A stretch of DNA of 5,516 nt. Source: Desulfobacula sp. (GTDB lineage Bacteria; Desulfobacterota; Desulfobacteria; Desulfobacterales; Desulfobacteraceae). The position numbers and the translations under genes are program-made. Where the stretch lies: assembly GCA_023139225.1 (NCBI GenBank), contig JAGLNZ010000136.1, positions 1 to 5,516 on the forward strand, read 5' to 3'. Of the stretch, positions 1-5,516 are shown piece after piece (within the stretch, counting starts at the first letter, position 1; every line of letters begins with the position of its first letter). The notes under the pieces were generated by a model, which was not told the DNA's origin, made no database searches, and saw nothing but the letters and a program-made list of their open reading frames with translations.

Positions 1-420
1 ATCGGGGCGGTTCCGGCTATCGTGGCGCTGGCTTTGTACTCTTTACTGCCGATAATCAGAAATACCTATATTGCTTTAAAAAATGTGGATCCTGCCACCA
101 TCGAGGCCGGCAAGGGTATGGGGATGACAAATTTTCAGCTTCTTATTCAGCTCCAACTGCCTTTGTCAGCACCGATCATTATGGCGGGCGTTAGGACGGC
201 TGTGGTTATGGGAATCGCCATTGCCGCAATAGCAGCATACATCGGCGCCGGAGGCCTGGGGCTTTTTGTCAGTGAAGGGCTTGAGATGTCGACCAATGAT
301 TCGGTCATTGCAGGGGCTCTTGCCATGGGTTTTCTTGCCATTGTGGCGGATATTTTCTTAGGCAAAACAGAAGAATGGATTACACCGACAGGCCTTAAGG
401 TGAAACAGGCAACAGAATAA
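1..420 (+). CDS. OpuC/ProW-type quaternary-amine ABC transporter permease (5' partial)
   Basis: This is the C-terminal 139 residues of an inner-membrane permease of a glycine betaine/choline/carnitine-class importer. Reading frame 1 is open from the first base to the TAA at 418-420, so the gene begins upstream; the GTG at 22 is internal. The visible part opens inside the conserved stretch with GAVPAIVAL and PIIRNTY. The EAA cytoplasmic loop that contacts the ATPase follows at about visible residues 34-54 (E35-A-G, then GMGM, ending in LP at 53-54). Hydrophobic segments at about 58-90 and 100-120 fit the last membrane helices. Family members are usually about 210-250 residues, so roughly 80-110 are missing. 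It is clearly paralogous to the second permease at 1562, and the two probably form a heterodimeric pore. The ATPase gene starts 8 nt downstream, so they are almost certainly co-transcribed. The family call is strong; the exact substrate cannot be read from it. Confidence 0.93.
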   Translation: MGAVPAIVALALYSLLPIIRNTYIALKNVDPATIEAGKGMGMTNFQLLIQLQLPLSAPIIMAGVRTAVVMGIAIAAIAAYIGAGGLGLFVSEGLEMSTNDSVIAGALAMGFLAIVADIFLGKTEEWITPTGLKVKQATE

Positions 421-425
421 AGGAG
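421..425 (+). promoter_or_regulatory. Shine-Dalgarno of the ATPase gene, bearing on start choice
   Basis: AGGAG directly follows the permease stop codon. Its spacing is 3 nt to the ATG at 429, 6 nt to the ATG at 432 and 15 nt to the ATG at 441. The middle ATG is therefore the best-spaced start, making the protein one residue shorter than the longest reading. The abutting stop and ribosome site suggest translational coupling of permease and ATPase. Confidence 0.6.
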
Positions 426-428
426 AAA

Positions 429-1541
429 ATGATGGGAACCATGTTAAGCCTTCAGAAAGTAACAAAAATTTATCCTGGAGCCGGGCATATCAAAGCGGTT
501 GATGAACTCTCCTTTGATCTGGAGGAAGGTGAGATCTGCACAGTGGTCGGGCCTTCAGGATGTGGTAAAACCACTGCAATGAAAATGATCAACCGCCTGA
601 TATCCATTACCAGCGGTAAGATTATTATAGACGGAAAAGATATCGCAAGGCTCAACACCATAGAGCTTCGAAGAAGTATCGGGTATGTGATTCAAAACAT
701 CGGTCTGTTTCCCAATATGACCATAGGTGAGAATATTGCCATTATTCCAAAACTTTTAAAATGGGATAAAGCAAAAACAGACGAAAAAGTACTGCGTCTT
801 CTTGAAATTGTTAACCTTGATCCGGATGAGTTTAGGGACAGGTATCCAAAAGAGCTTTCCGGCGGCCAGCAGCAGCGGATCGGCGTGGCAAGGGCTATGG
901 CCGGAGATCCGCCTATTATGCTCATGGATGAACCTTTTGGTGCCATCGACCCTATTAACAGAGCGCATCTGCAGAATGAGTTTTTAAAGGTGCAGGAAAA
1001 GGTTAAAAAAACCGTTATATTTGTTACCCATGACATTGATGAGGCCATTAAAATGGGTGATAAAATATGCCTCTTAAAAGATGGTCACCTGGTCCAGTTC
1101 GCATCCCCCGAACAGATGCTGACCCATCCTAAAAACGATTTTGTTGCTGATTTTGTGGGTGGGGACCGGACACTCAAACGCCTAAATCTGTTTACTGTAA
1201 AACGGGCAATGAAAGACAATCCACCCACTATTCACCAGGATGAAACCATTGAAACCGCACAAAATGTATTCATGAAAACCAATACCAGATACCTGATTGC
1301 AGTGGATAGTGATGGAAAGCTCACAGGCATGATTGACAAAGAAAAGCTCAATGATGAGACAGGCAAAGTCAAAGATCTTGTTTCACCAACCAATGCATGG
1401 TTAATGGCACATGCAAGCCTCAAGGACGGTCTGTCTGAAATTTTTTCTCATGAATACGGGTTTCTGATCGTTGTAGATGACAATAAAAAAGTGCTTGGCT
1501 GGCTGCATACACAAGATATCAAAGAAACCCTGAAGGGATAA
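429..1541 (+). CDS. Quaternary-amine ABC transporter ATP-binding protein with C-terminal CBS domains (OpuCA-like)
   Basis: This cytoplasmic ATPase (370 residues) powers the importer. All nucleotide-binding motifs are intact: Walker A GPSGCGKTT at 41-49, Q-loop Q89, signature LSGGQQQR at 143-150, Walker B IMLMDEPF at 163-170 with catalytic E168, D-loop following, and switch histidine H201. The region from about 255 to 370 looks like a tandem CBS pair, with a first repeat around TRYLIAVDSDGKLTGMID and a second around YGFLIVVDDNKKVLGWL. In OpuA/OpuC ATPases this module gates transport in response to ionic strength or nucleotides. The length matches OpuCA (about 380) rather than shorter ATPases. 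The protein ends right after the second CBS repeat, with no acidic tail. Start choice is uncertain: ATG codons lie at 429, 432 and 441, and AGGAG at 421-425 is better spaced for 432 (6 nt) than 429 (3 nt). It lies between the two permease genes in one operon. Confidence 0.96.
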   Translation: MMGTMLSLQKVTKIYPGAGHIKAVDELSFDLEEGEICTVVGPSGCGKTTAMKMINRLISITSGKIIIDGKDIARLNTIELRRSIGYVIQNIGLFPNMTIGENIAIIPKLLKWDKAKTDEKVLRLLEIVNLDPDEFRDRYPKELSGGQQQRIGVARAMAGDPPIMLMDEPFGAIDPINRAHLQNEFLKVQEKVKKTVIFVTHDIDEAIKMGDKICLLKDGHLVQFASPEQMLTHPKNDFVADFVGGDRTLKRLNLFTVKRAMKDNPPTIHQDETIETAQNVFMKTNTRYLIAVDSDGKLTGMIDKEKLNDETGKVKDLVSPTNAWLMAHASLKDGLSEIFSHEYGFLIVVDDNKKVLGWLHTQDIKETLKG

Positions 1542-1561
1542 GATCAGGAAAGGATAGTATC

Positions 1562-2326
1562 ATGACAACACGAATTTTGTTTCATCTGATCAAAAGACTG
1601 GTGCCCGTCCTTTTAACCATATGTTTTATTGTATGGCTTTATACTTTTTACGGGGCCTGGGACTATACCATTAAAAATATAGCCGAATTTTTCAAGCTGA
1701 TTATTGAACACTTTATTCTGGTCATCATCAGCATGTTCTGTGCCGTCATTGTGGGGGTGACCCTTGGTACCATAATGACACGAAAAAGCATGGAAAAGAT
1801 GTCTCCGGTCATAATGGCCGTGGTCAATGTCTGGCAGTCGGTTCCTTCGCTTGGTGTGCTTGCCCTGGCTTACGGATTTCTGCCCCTTATCGGTCTTTCA
1901 GGCATTGGTATGGTACCTGCACTGATTGCGCTTTTTTTTCATGCAGTGGCACCCATTGTCAGAAATACTTATGCAGGAATTAAATCGGTAAGCAAAGATG
2001 TCATCGAGGCGGCCACGGGAATGGGAATGACTAAAAAACAGATCCTGTTTCAGATTGAACTTCCCAATGCCATGCCTGTTATTGCAGGCGGAGTAAGAAC
2101 ATCAACCGCCATTATTGTCGGAACAGCCCCCCTTGCATTTCTCATCGGAGGCGGCGGACTCGGATTCTGGATATTTACAGGAATTGCCCTGGTTGACATG
2201 GGCATCATGATGGCAGGTGCAGTACCGGTTGCCCTTATTGCCATGCTGTTTGATTATTGTCTGGGTGTTTCTGAAAAATTTCTTGTTTCAAGAGGAGTCC
2301 GGACGGATGAAATAGAACTGGCTTAA
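1562..2326 (+). CDS. OpuC/ProW-type quaternary-amine ABC transporter permease (second subunit)
   Basis: This is a complete 254-residue inner-membrane permease of the binding-protein-dependent type. About six hydrophobic segments are visible, near residues 10-30, 50-72, 82-108, 115-134, 172-200 and 205-235. The EAA coupling loop runs from E149-A-A through GMGM to LP at 167-168. Conserved family stretches include WQSVPSLGVLALAYG (91-105), PIVRNTYAGIKSV and GGGGLG (196-201). The N-terminal extension of about 45 residues before the core, with its own helix, makes it slightly longer than the shortest members. The start is supported by AGGA at 1551-1554, 7 nt before the ATG. The gene follows the ATPase stop by 20 nt and is in the same operon. 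It shares the RNTY, GMGM and GVRT signatures with the first permease, so a heterodimer is likely. Translocation of a betaine-like substrate is inferred from family and context. Confidence 0.95.
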   Translation: MTTRILFHLIKRLVPVLLTICFIVWLYTFYGAWDYTIKNIAEFFKLIIEHFILVIISMFCAVIVGVTLGTIMTRKSMEKMSPVIMAVVNVWQSVPSLGVLALAYGFLPLIGLSGIGMVPALIALFFHAVAPIVRNTYAGIKSVSKDVIEAATGMGMTKKQILFQIELPNAMPVIAGGVRTSTAIIVGTAPLAFLIGGGGLGFWIFTGIALVDMGIMMAGAVPVALIAMLFDYCLGVSEKFLVSRGVRTDEIELA

Positions 2327-2335
2327 TCGTTAAAA

Positions 2336-2365
2336 GGCCGGGCATAAATCAATTGATATCCGGCC
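2336..2365 (+). promoter_or_regulatory. GC-rich stem-loop between permease and binding-protein genes
   Basis: GGCCGG at 2336-2341 pairs perfectly with CCGGCC at 2360-2365, giving a 6-bp GC stem extendable by one G-U pair. The 18-nt loop contains the palindrome ATCAATTGAT at 2348-2357. No run of T follows, so this is not a standard intrinsic terminator. It sits 9 nt after the permease stop and 67 nt before the binding-protein start. Hairpins here can stabilise the downstream mRNA or mark a processing point that lets the binding protein be made in excess. The pairing is seen directly; the role is inferred. Confidence 0.45.
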
Positions 2366-2432
2366 ATATGATGCTGTGTGCATTTTGTCCACGGCAATTA
2401 ATATTAAATAATATTTTCCTGGAGGTTTTATT

Positions 2433-3353
2433 ATGAAAAAATTGATTCTTTTACTGGTAGCACTTACATTTATTGCGCTCCCTTTGTCGGCTTTTGCAAA
2501 AGCCCCTGTAAGGGTAGCATCCAAGGGTTTTACCGAACAGGTAATTCTGGGTAAAATCATGGTCAACCTGTTGAAAGACAGGGGAATTCCTGTTGAAGAT
2601 CGTACCAGCCTTGGTGGGACAAATGTGAATCGTGAAGCCCTGGAACAGGGGCAGATTGATGTTTACATGGAGTATACTGGAACCGCATGGCTCTCATTTT
2701 TCAAGAAAAAAGAAGTGGTTCGCGATGCATATCAGCTCTATGCCAAGGTAAAGGCAGAGGATGAAAAAATTGGTCTCACGTGGCTTGCACCTGCAAAATT
2801 TAACAATACCTATGCCATTATCATGAAAGCCTCGACTGCTGATCAACTGGGCATCAGTACCCTGTCCCAATGGGCTGCATGGACAAAAAACAATCCCGGC
2901 AAAATGAGCGTTTCCACCAATGCAGAGTTTTATTCCAGAGTTGACGGGTTTAAGGGAATGATGGAATATTATGGTCTTGAATTTGGGAAAGATATTCCAG
3001 ATGCAAAAGTTTTGAAAATGATAACTCCTCTTGCCAAAAAAGCGGTCAGGGATGGGCAGGCCATGTGCGGAATGGCATTTGCCACTGATGGTGAGATCAA
3101 GGATTATAAACTCACTGTGCTTGATGATGATAAAAGCTATTTTCCCATCTATAATCCTGCACCGGTTATCAGGGCTGAGGTGCTTAAAACATACCCTGAA
3201 ATCAAACTCATTTTAAATGCGATCGGATCTTCTCTGGACACTGCCACCATGACAAGACTTAATTACAGGGTCAATGTGAATGGCGAAAAACCAGAAGCTG
3301 TGGCTAAAAGTTGGCTTGCAGGTGTTGGGCTTATTATCAAAAAACAAAAATAA
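2433..3353 (+). CDS. Glycine betaine/choline-class ABC transporter periplasmic substrate-binding protein (OpuAC/OpuCC family)
   Basis: This 306-residue secreted protein should capture the quaternary-amine ligand and deliver it to the two permeases. Residues 1-22 form a Sec signal peptide (two lysines, a leucine-rich core, AFA before the predicted cleavage at K23). There is no lipobox cysteine, so the mature protein is free in a periplasm, as in Gram-negatives. Family motifs are SKGFTEQ (30-36), DVYMEYTGTAW (76-86), NNTYAII (124-130), FATDG (216-220) and SYFPIYNPAP (235-244). By position, Y81, Y127, F216 and Y240 would form the aromatic cage around the trimethylammonium group. GGAGG at 2421-2425 is 7 nt from the ATG and strong. 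The gene follows the second permease after 106 nt and is last in the operon, directly before a terminator. The family call is firm; choice among betaine, choline, carnitine or proline betaine is not decided. Confidence 0.95.
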   Translation: MKKLILLLVALTFIALPLSAFAKAPVRVASKGFTEQVILGKIMVNLLKDRGIPVEDRTSLGGTNVNREALEQGQIDVYMEYTGTAWLSFFKKKEVVRDAYQLYAKVKAEDEKIGLTWLAPAKFNNTYAIIMKASTADQLGISTLSQWAAWTKNNPGKMSVSTNAEFYSRVDGFKGMMEYYGLEFGKDIPDAKVLKMITPLAKKAVRDGQAMCGMAFATDGEIKDYKLTVLDDDKSYFPIYNPAPVIRAEVLKTYPEIKLILNAIGSSLDTATMTRLNYRVNVNGEKPEAVAKSWLAGVGLIIKKQK

Positions 3354-3364
3354 ACCCGTCTCAC

Positions 3365-3410
3365 TTTAAATGCCCGGGTTTAAAATATCTCCCGGGCATT
3401 TAAACTTTTT
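3365..3410 (+). terminator. Intrinsic terminator of the transporter operon
   Basis: The arms at 3365-3378 and 3391-3404 are a perfect 14-bp inverted repeat with a GCCCGGG core. They enclose a 12-nt AT-rich loop and are followed at once by CTTTTT (3405-3410), then a T8 run at 3415-3422. It lies 11 nt after the binding-protein stop. In the opposite direction the nearest T-rich stretch is about 10 nt away, so it would end minus-strand transcription of the convergent gene less efficiently. Confidence 0.92.
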
Positions 3411-3427
3411 CAGATTTTTTTTGCTGA

Positions 3428-4354
3428 TCAGTATTTAACAATTCCAAGGTATTTTCTGAGTTTTCCCCGGAGTTTCCGAAAGGGATTGGAAAATATTTTT
3501 GCGTAGCTTTCAATGGTGGTCATGGCTTTTTCCGGCTCAAACACATCCTGGAAAACAAGGTGTTTATATTTGGTGATCCAGATATAGAAGTCTGTTTCCG
3601 TCCGATGGGGAAACCGGGATATGATTCCGTTTTTCCGGATTAAATCCTTCATGGGCGAATAAATATTGTCAAACCAGGATCTTGCCGCTTCTTCAATGTT
3701 GATATCTTTTTCTTCTTTTTTTGCAAGGTAAAACCTGTGTCTCTGTATATGTTCCATGAGGATAGGATATCCACCCAGAACAGTCAGATGAAGTTGCGGG
3801 TTTCTTGTTTTTTTCAATCCGGTTTCCTTTAAAAACCGGTGATATGTTTCAAGAATGGCAATCTGCTCTATATCTGTTTTATCGTCAATGGAAAGATCGC
3901 AGTCATATTCAAATACGTTTGCCTCAATCGCGACCTGATTTTTTGCTTTTGCCACAGATACCCTGTGGTGGCCGTCTTTAACAAAATAGGCGTTGCACAC
4001 CTTGTATAGCTCAACAGGCGGGAGATCTCTGCCGGATACGACAGCCGTTTCTATTAGTTTCCATCTGTTTCTTAAATTTTCGTCCAAAGGAAGAAAATGC
4101 CTGGTAAAATTTCTATAGCGGCCCTGGCTGCCGACGATTGAATCCAGTGGCACAGACTTTAACCCCAAGGCTCTTACATACCAGAGTTCGAGTTTTTCTT
4201 TGACGTCATCAAAGGGAAGGAGACGTCTGGATTTTCTGAGCAGCAGATCTTTGAGTTCCTGAACAAACGCTTTTGAGATTGCCTTTGAAAAAGCGATATC
4301 AGACTTATATTTTGATGCCGCCTCTTTATTGGTTTTATGGTTAAGAAGGCCCAT
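3428..4354 (-). CDS. ParB-N/DUF4032-like protein of unknown function
   Basis: This is a 308-residue soluble protein with no signal peptide or membrane segment. Residues about 66-150 resemble a ParB/Srx-type N-terminal domain. The key stretch is VKDGHHRVSVAK at 125-136, followed by a beta strand (AIEANVFEY, 142-150), as in ParB-like DGHHR folds. The second half, with LHLTVLGGYPILMEHIQRHR (188-207), an EAARSWFDNIY helix near 222-232 and FPHRTETDFYIWITKYKH (248-265), resembles DUF4032-type proteins as I recall them. The C-terminus is strongly basic (about 290-308). No helix-turn-helix is obvious, so a DNA-binding or nuclease role cannot be claimed. The ATG at 4354 is the only possible start: the frame closes at a TAA about 11 codons upstream with no ATG, GTG or TTG between, and only a weak GGA serves as ribosome site. 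It converges on the transporter operon and is divergent from the methyltransferase gene. I recognise the family loosely and do not know its function. Confidence 0.85.
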   Translation of the reverse strand: MGLLNHKTNKEAASKYKSDIAFSKAISKAFVQELKDLLLRKSRRLLPFDDVKEKLELWYVRALGLKSVPLDSIVGSQGRYRNFTRHFLPLDENLRNRWKLIETAVVSGRDLPPVELYKVCNAYFVKDGHHRVSVAKAKNQVAIEANVFEYDCDLSIDDKTDIEQIAILETYHRFLKETGLKKTRNPQLHLTVLGGYPILMEHIQRHRFYLAKKEEKDINIEEAARSWFDNIYSPMKDLIRKNGIISRFPHRTETDFYIWITKYKHLVFQDVFEPEKAMTTIESYAKIFSNPFRKLRGKLRKYLGIVKY

Positions 4355-4412
4355 TTTTATATATCCGGAATCTGGTAGCAGTTGATATTAATGATTACCA
4401 AACTGAAAATTA

Positions 4413-4441
4413 ACAATACTTATACAAGAAACAAAAGTCAA
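4413..4441 (-). promoter_or_regulatory. Sigma70-like promoter for the ParB-N/DUF4032-like gene
   Basis: Read on the minus strand, TTGACT (4441-4436) is followed after exactly 17 nt by TATTGT (4418-4413), matching the -35 box at 5 of 6 and the -10 box at 4 of 6 positions. Transcription would start near 4405 and give a leader of about 50 nt before the ATG at 4354. Match and spacing are good, but the surrounding DNA is AT-rich, so a chance match is possible. Confidence 0.5.
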
Positions 4442-4499
4442 CATGTTTTCCGTTTGTTTTTATTGATTAAAAAGTTTGATGGGTTTTGTTACATTTCTC

Positions 4500-4530
4500 T
4501 TGACAGATAATAACTGCCATGTCATTTAAA
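4500..4530 (+). promoter_or_regulatory. Possible promoter of the MttB-family gene
   Basis: TTGACA at 4500-4505 is a perfect -35 box. The best -10 partner is TTTAAA at 4525-4530, with a spacer of 19 nt, which is longer than ideal. This would give a leader of about 100 nt that includes the inverted repeat at 4551-4581. I looked for a sigma54 -24/-12 (GG/GC) element and did not find one. The call is weak. Confidence 0.3.
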
Positions 4531-4550
4531 TAATGAACCGGAACAAAATT

Positions 4551-4581
4551 CAGGCAAGAAAAAAATATTTGGATTTGCCTG
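4551..4581. repeat. Inverted repeat CAGGCAA / TTGCCTG upstream of the MttB-family gene
   Basis: CAGGCAA at 4551-4557 and its exact reverse complement TTGCCTG at 4575-4581 are separated by 17 nt that begin with an A-tract. The half-site centres are 24 nt apart, so both could face a similar side of the helix as a dimeric regulator site. In the transcript the same sequence could form a 7-bp hairpin about 50 nt before the start codon. No T-run follows, so it is not a terminator. The symmetry is seen; the function is a guess. Confidence 0.4.
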
Positions 4582-4633
4582 GAAAGAGTATGGGGAATTT
4601 TTGGATAATGAAAATTACTTAAAGGAGATCGGA

Positions 4634-5516
4634 ATGAATTTAATGGGCTTACAGGGCGGGCAGTATCGCCCTCTGTCACCAGAACAGATAAAAACAGTGC
4701 ATGAAGCTTCCCTGAAGATCCTTGAAAAAACAGGGATTACCTATGAACATGGGTTGGAAGATACTATTCAACTGCTTGAAGATAACGGTGCTTCCATTGA
4801 CCGGGATAAAAAAAATATCCGATTTCCAAAGAACCTGATTGCTGAACAAGTGGCAAAAGCACCAGAAGAAGTCATCCTTTGTGGTCAGGACTCAAAAAAT
4901 GATCTTCATTTGACTGAAAATCGAGTCCATCTGGGGACCGGGGGTGCTGCTATTAAAATTATAGATCCGGAAACAGGTGATATAAGACCCACCACCCTTA
5001 AAGACCTCTGTGATGTATCACGACTTGTGGATCAACTGGATAATATCCATTTCCTGGTAAGGCCCTGCATTCCCACAGACATTGATAAGGAAGACTATGA
5101 TATCAATATGTTTTATGCCTGCCTTTCAGGATCCTCAAAACATGTCATGTCCGGGGTGAATGATACAGAAGGTCTGCACAATGTCATTGAAATGGCATCC
5201 ATGATTGCCGGAGGTCTGGACAAGCTACAGGAAAGGCCCTTTATTTCCGTGATCACTTCTTTTGCCATCAGTCCGCTAAAGCTGTGCACCCAGTCCACCC
5301 TTATCATGCAGGAAGCAAACCGCAGCCGTATCCCGGTTGCACTTTCGTGTGCGCCCATGGCAGGATCAACTTCTCCCTTGACCATGGCCGGTACCCTGAC
5401 CCAGATCCATGCAGAACAGCTTGCAGGCATCACCATATGTCAGTTAACTAATCCGGGAGCCCCCTTGCTTTATGGCGGAATCCCAGGCATGGCAAACCTT
5501 AAAACCATGGGATACT
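4634..5516 (+). CDS. MttB/MtgB-family (trimethylamine methyltransferase family) corrinoid methyltransferase, 3' partial
   Basis: These are the first 294 residues of a cytoplasmic MttB-superfamily enzyme. The family moves a methyl group from a methylated amine (trimethylamine, glycine betaine, proline betaine, carnitine and others, by subtype) to a cognate corrinoid protein. Family features are the N-terminal helix with LSPEQIKTVHEASLKILEKTG (14-34), VHLGTGGAA (98-106), the TTLKDL...LVDQLDNI stretch (120-138), SGSSKHVMSGV (165-175), the SFAISPLKL segment (209-217), APMAGSTSPLTMAGTLTQ (240-257), AEQLAG (260-265) and LTNPGAPLLYGG (271-282). These fit a TIM barrel. Full members are about 470-500 residues, so about 40% lies beyond the window. 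AAGGAG at 4622-4627, 6 nt from the ATG, supports this start. The frame is open with no TAG; pyrrolysine in methanogen MttB sits near residue 334, beyond the visible end. The betaine-class importer nearby favours a betaine-type substrate, but this is inference. Confidence 0.93.
   Translation, partial: MNLMGLQGGQYRPLSPEQIKTVHEASLKILEKTGITYEHGLEDTIQLLEDNGASIDRDKKNIRFPKNLIAEQVAKAPEEVILCGQDSKNDLHLTENRVHLGTGGAAIKIIDPETGDIRPTTLKDLCDVSRLVDQLDNIHFLVRPCIPTDIDKEDYDINMFYACLSGSSKHVMSGVNDTEGLHNVIEMASMIAGGLDKLQERPFISVITSFAISPLKLCTQSTLIMQEANRSRIPVALSCAPMAGSTSPLTMAGTLTQIHAEQLAGITICQLTNPGAPLLYGGIPGMANLKTMGY

Larger units (their letters stand above)
4355..4633. other. Divergent intergenic region, AT-rich
   Basis: These 279 nt separate the two divergent genes. 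I see no convincing small gene or structured RNA in them. They contain the minus-strand promoter near 4413-4441, a TTGACA on the plus strand at 4500, an inverted repeat at 4551-4581, an A-tract at 4559-4565 and the methyltransferase ribosome site at 4622-4627. A minus-strand open frame at 4467-4679 has no family-like features and overlaps the start of the methyltransferase gene, so I treat it as chance. Confidence 0.7.

Noticed and set aside
22..420. Reading the first permease as a complete gene from the GTG at 22
   Set aside because: The frame is open to base 1 with conserved permease residues before the GTG, so the gene is cut by the window edge and the GTG is an internal valine.
692..1048. 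118-residue open frame on the minus strand
   Set aside because: It lies wholly inside the ATPase gene, antisense to its Walker B and signature regions, and has no protein-like motif; it is a shadow of the real gene.
2336..2365. Terminator separating the binding-protein gene from the rest of the operon
   Set aside because: No T-run follows the stem, and the sequence after it is mixed (ATATGATGCTGTG), so intrinsic termination is unlikely.
2385..2414. Possible promoter (TTGTCC-18-TAATAT) for the binding-protein gene
   Set aside because: Both boxes match only 4 of 6, and the predicted transcript would begin at or within the Shine-Dalgarno at 2421, leaving no usable leader.
4467..4679. 70-residue minus-strand open frame in the divergent intergenic region
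   Set aside because: It overlaps the ribosome site and first codons of the methyltransferase gene and has low-complexity, non-family sequence; probably chance.
5113..5436. 107-residue open frame on the minus strand
   Set aside because: It is antisense to the well-conserved methyltransferase coding region, with no family resemblance.
1..5516. Mobile elements, CRISPR arrays, tRNA or rRNA genes, defence systems
   Set aside because: I looked on both strands for transposase-like frames, regularly spaced repeats and RNA-gene-like segments and saw none; the content is ordinary metabolic and transport genes.

Overview
The window reads as a piece of a Gram-negative, probably sulfate-reducing (Desulfobacterales-like) chromosome. 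This is inferred from three things: the substrate-binding protein has a plain Sec signal peptide without a lipobox cysteine, base composition is moderate to slightly AT-rich, and a quaternary-amine ABC importer lies beside an MttB-family (trimethylamine methyltransferase) gene. No rRNA, tRNA or other taxonomic marker is present, so the assignment is tentative.

Positions 1-3353 hold an OpuC-type (glycine betaine/choline/carnitine class) ABC importer on the + strand, in the order permease (5' end cut off by the window), ATPase with C-terminal CBS domains, second permease, periplasmic binding protein. The first three genes are packed with 8-20 nt gaps. The binding-protein gene follows a 106-nt gap that carries a GC-rich hairpin without a U-tract and its own strong Shine-Dalgarno. 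The operon ends in a textbook intrinsic terminator with a perfect 14-bp stem at 3365-3404.

Positions 3428-4354 (- strand) encode a 308-residue soluble protein that resembles the ParB-N/DUF4032 family (DGHHR motif). Its function is unknown. It converges on the transporter operon and diverges from the gene to its right. A good sigma70-like promoter (TTGACT-17-TATTGT) lies upstream of it.

Positions 4355-4633 are an AT-rich 279-nt divergent intergenic region with the minus-strand promoter, a possible plus-strand -35 and a 7-bp inverted repeat. From 4634 to the window end runs the first 294 codons of an MttB/MtgB-family methyltransferase, open at its 3' end. The visible part has no in-frame amber codon, but it stops before the point where pyrrolysine occurs in true MttB.

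Read together, the importer would bring a quaternary amine such as glycine betaine into the cell, and the MttB-family enzyme could remove a methyl group from it and pass it to a corrinoid protein. That metabolic link is an inference from proximity. The importer could equally serve osmoprotection alone.
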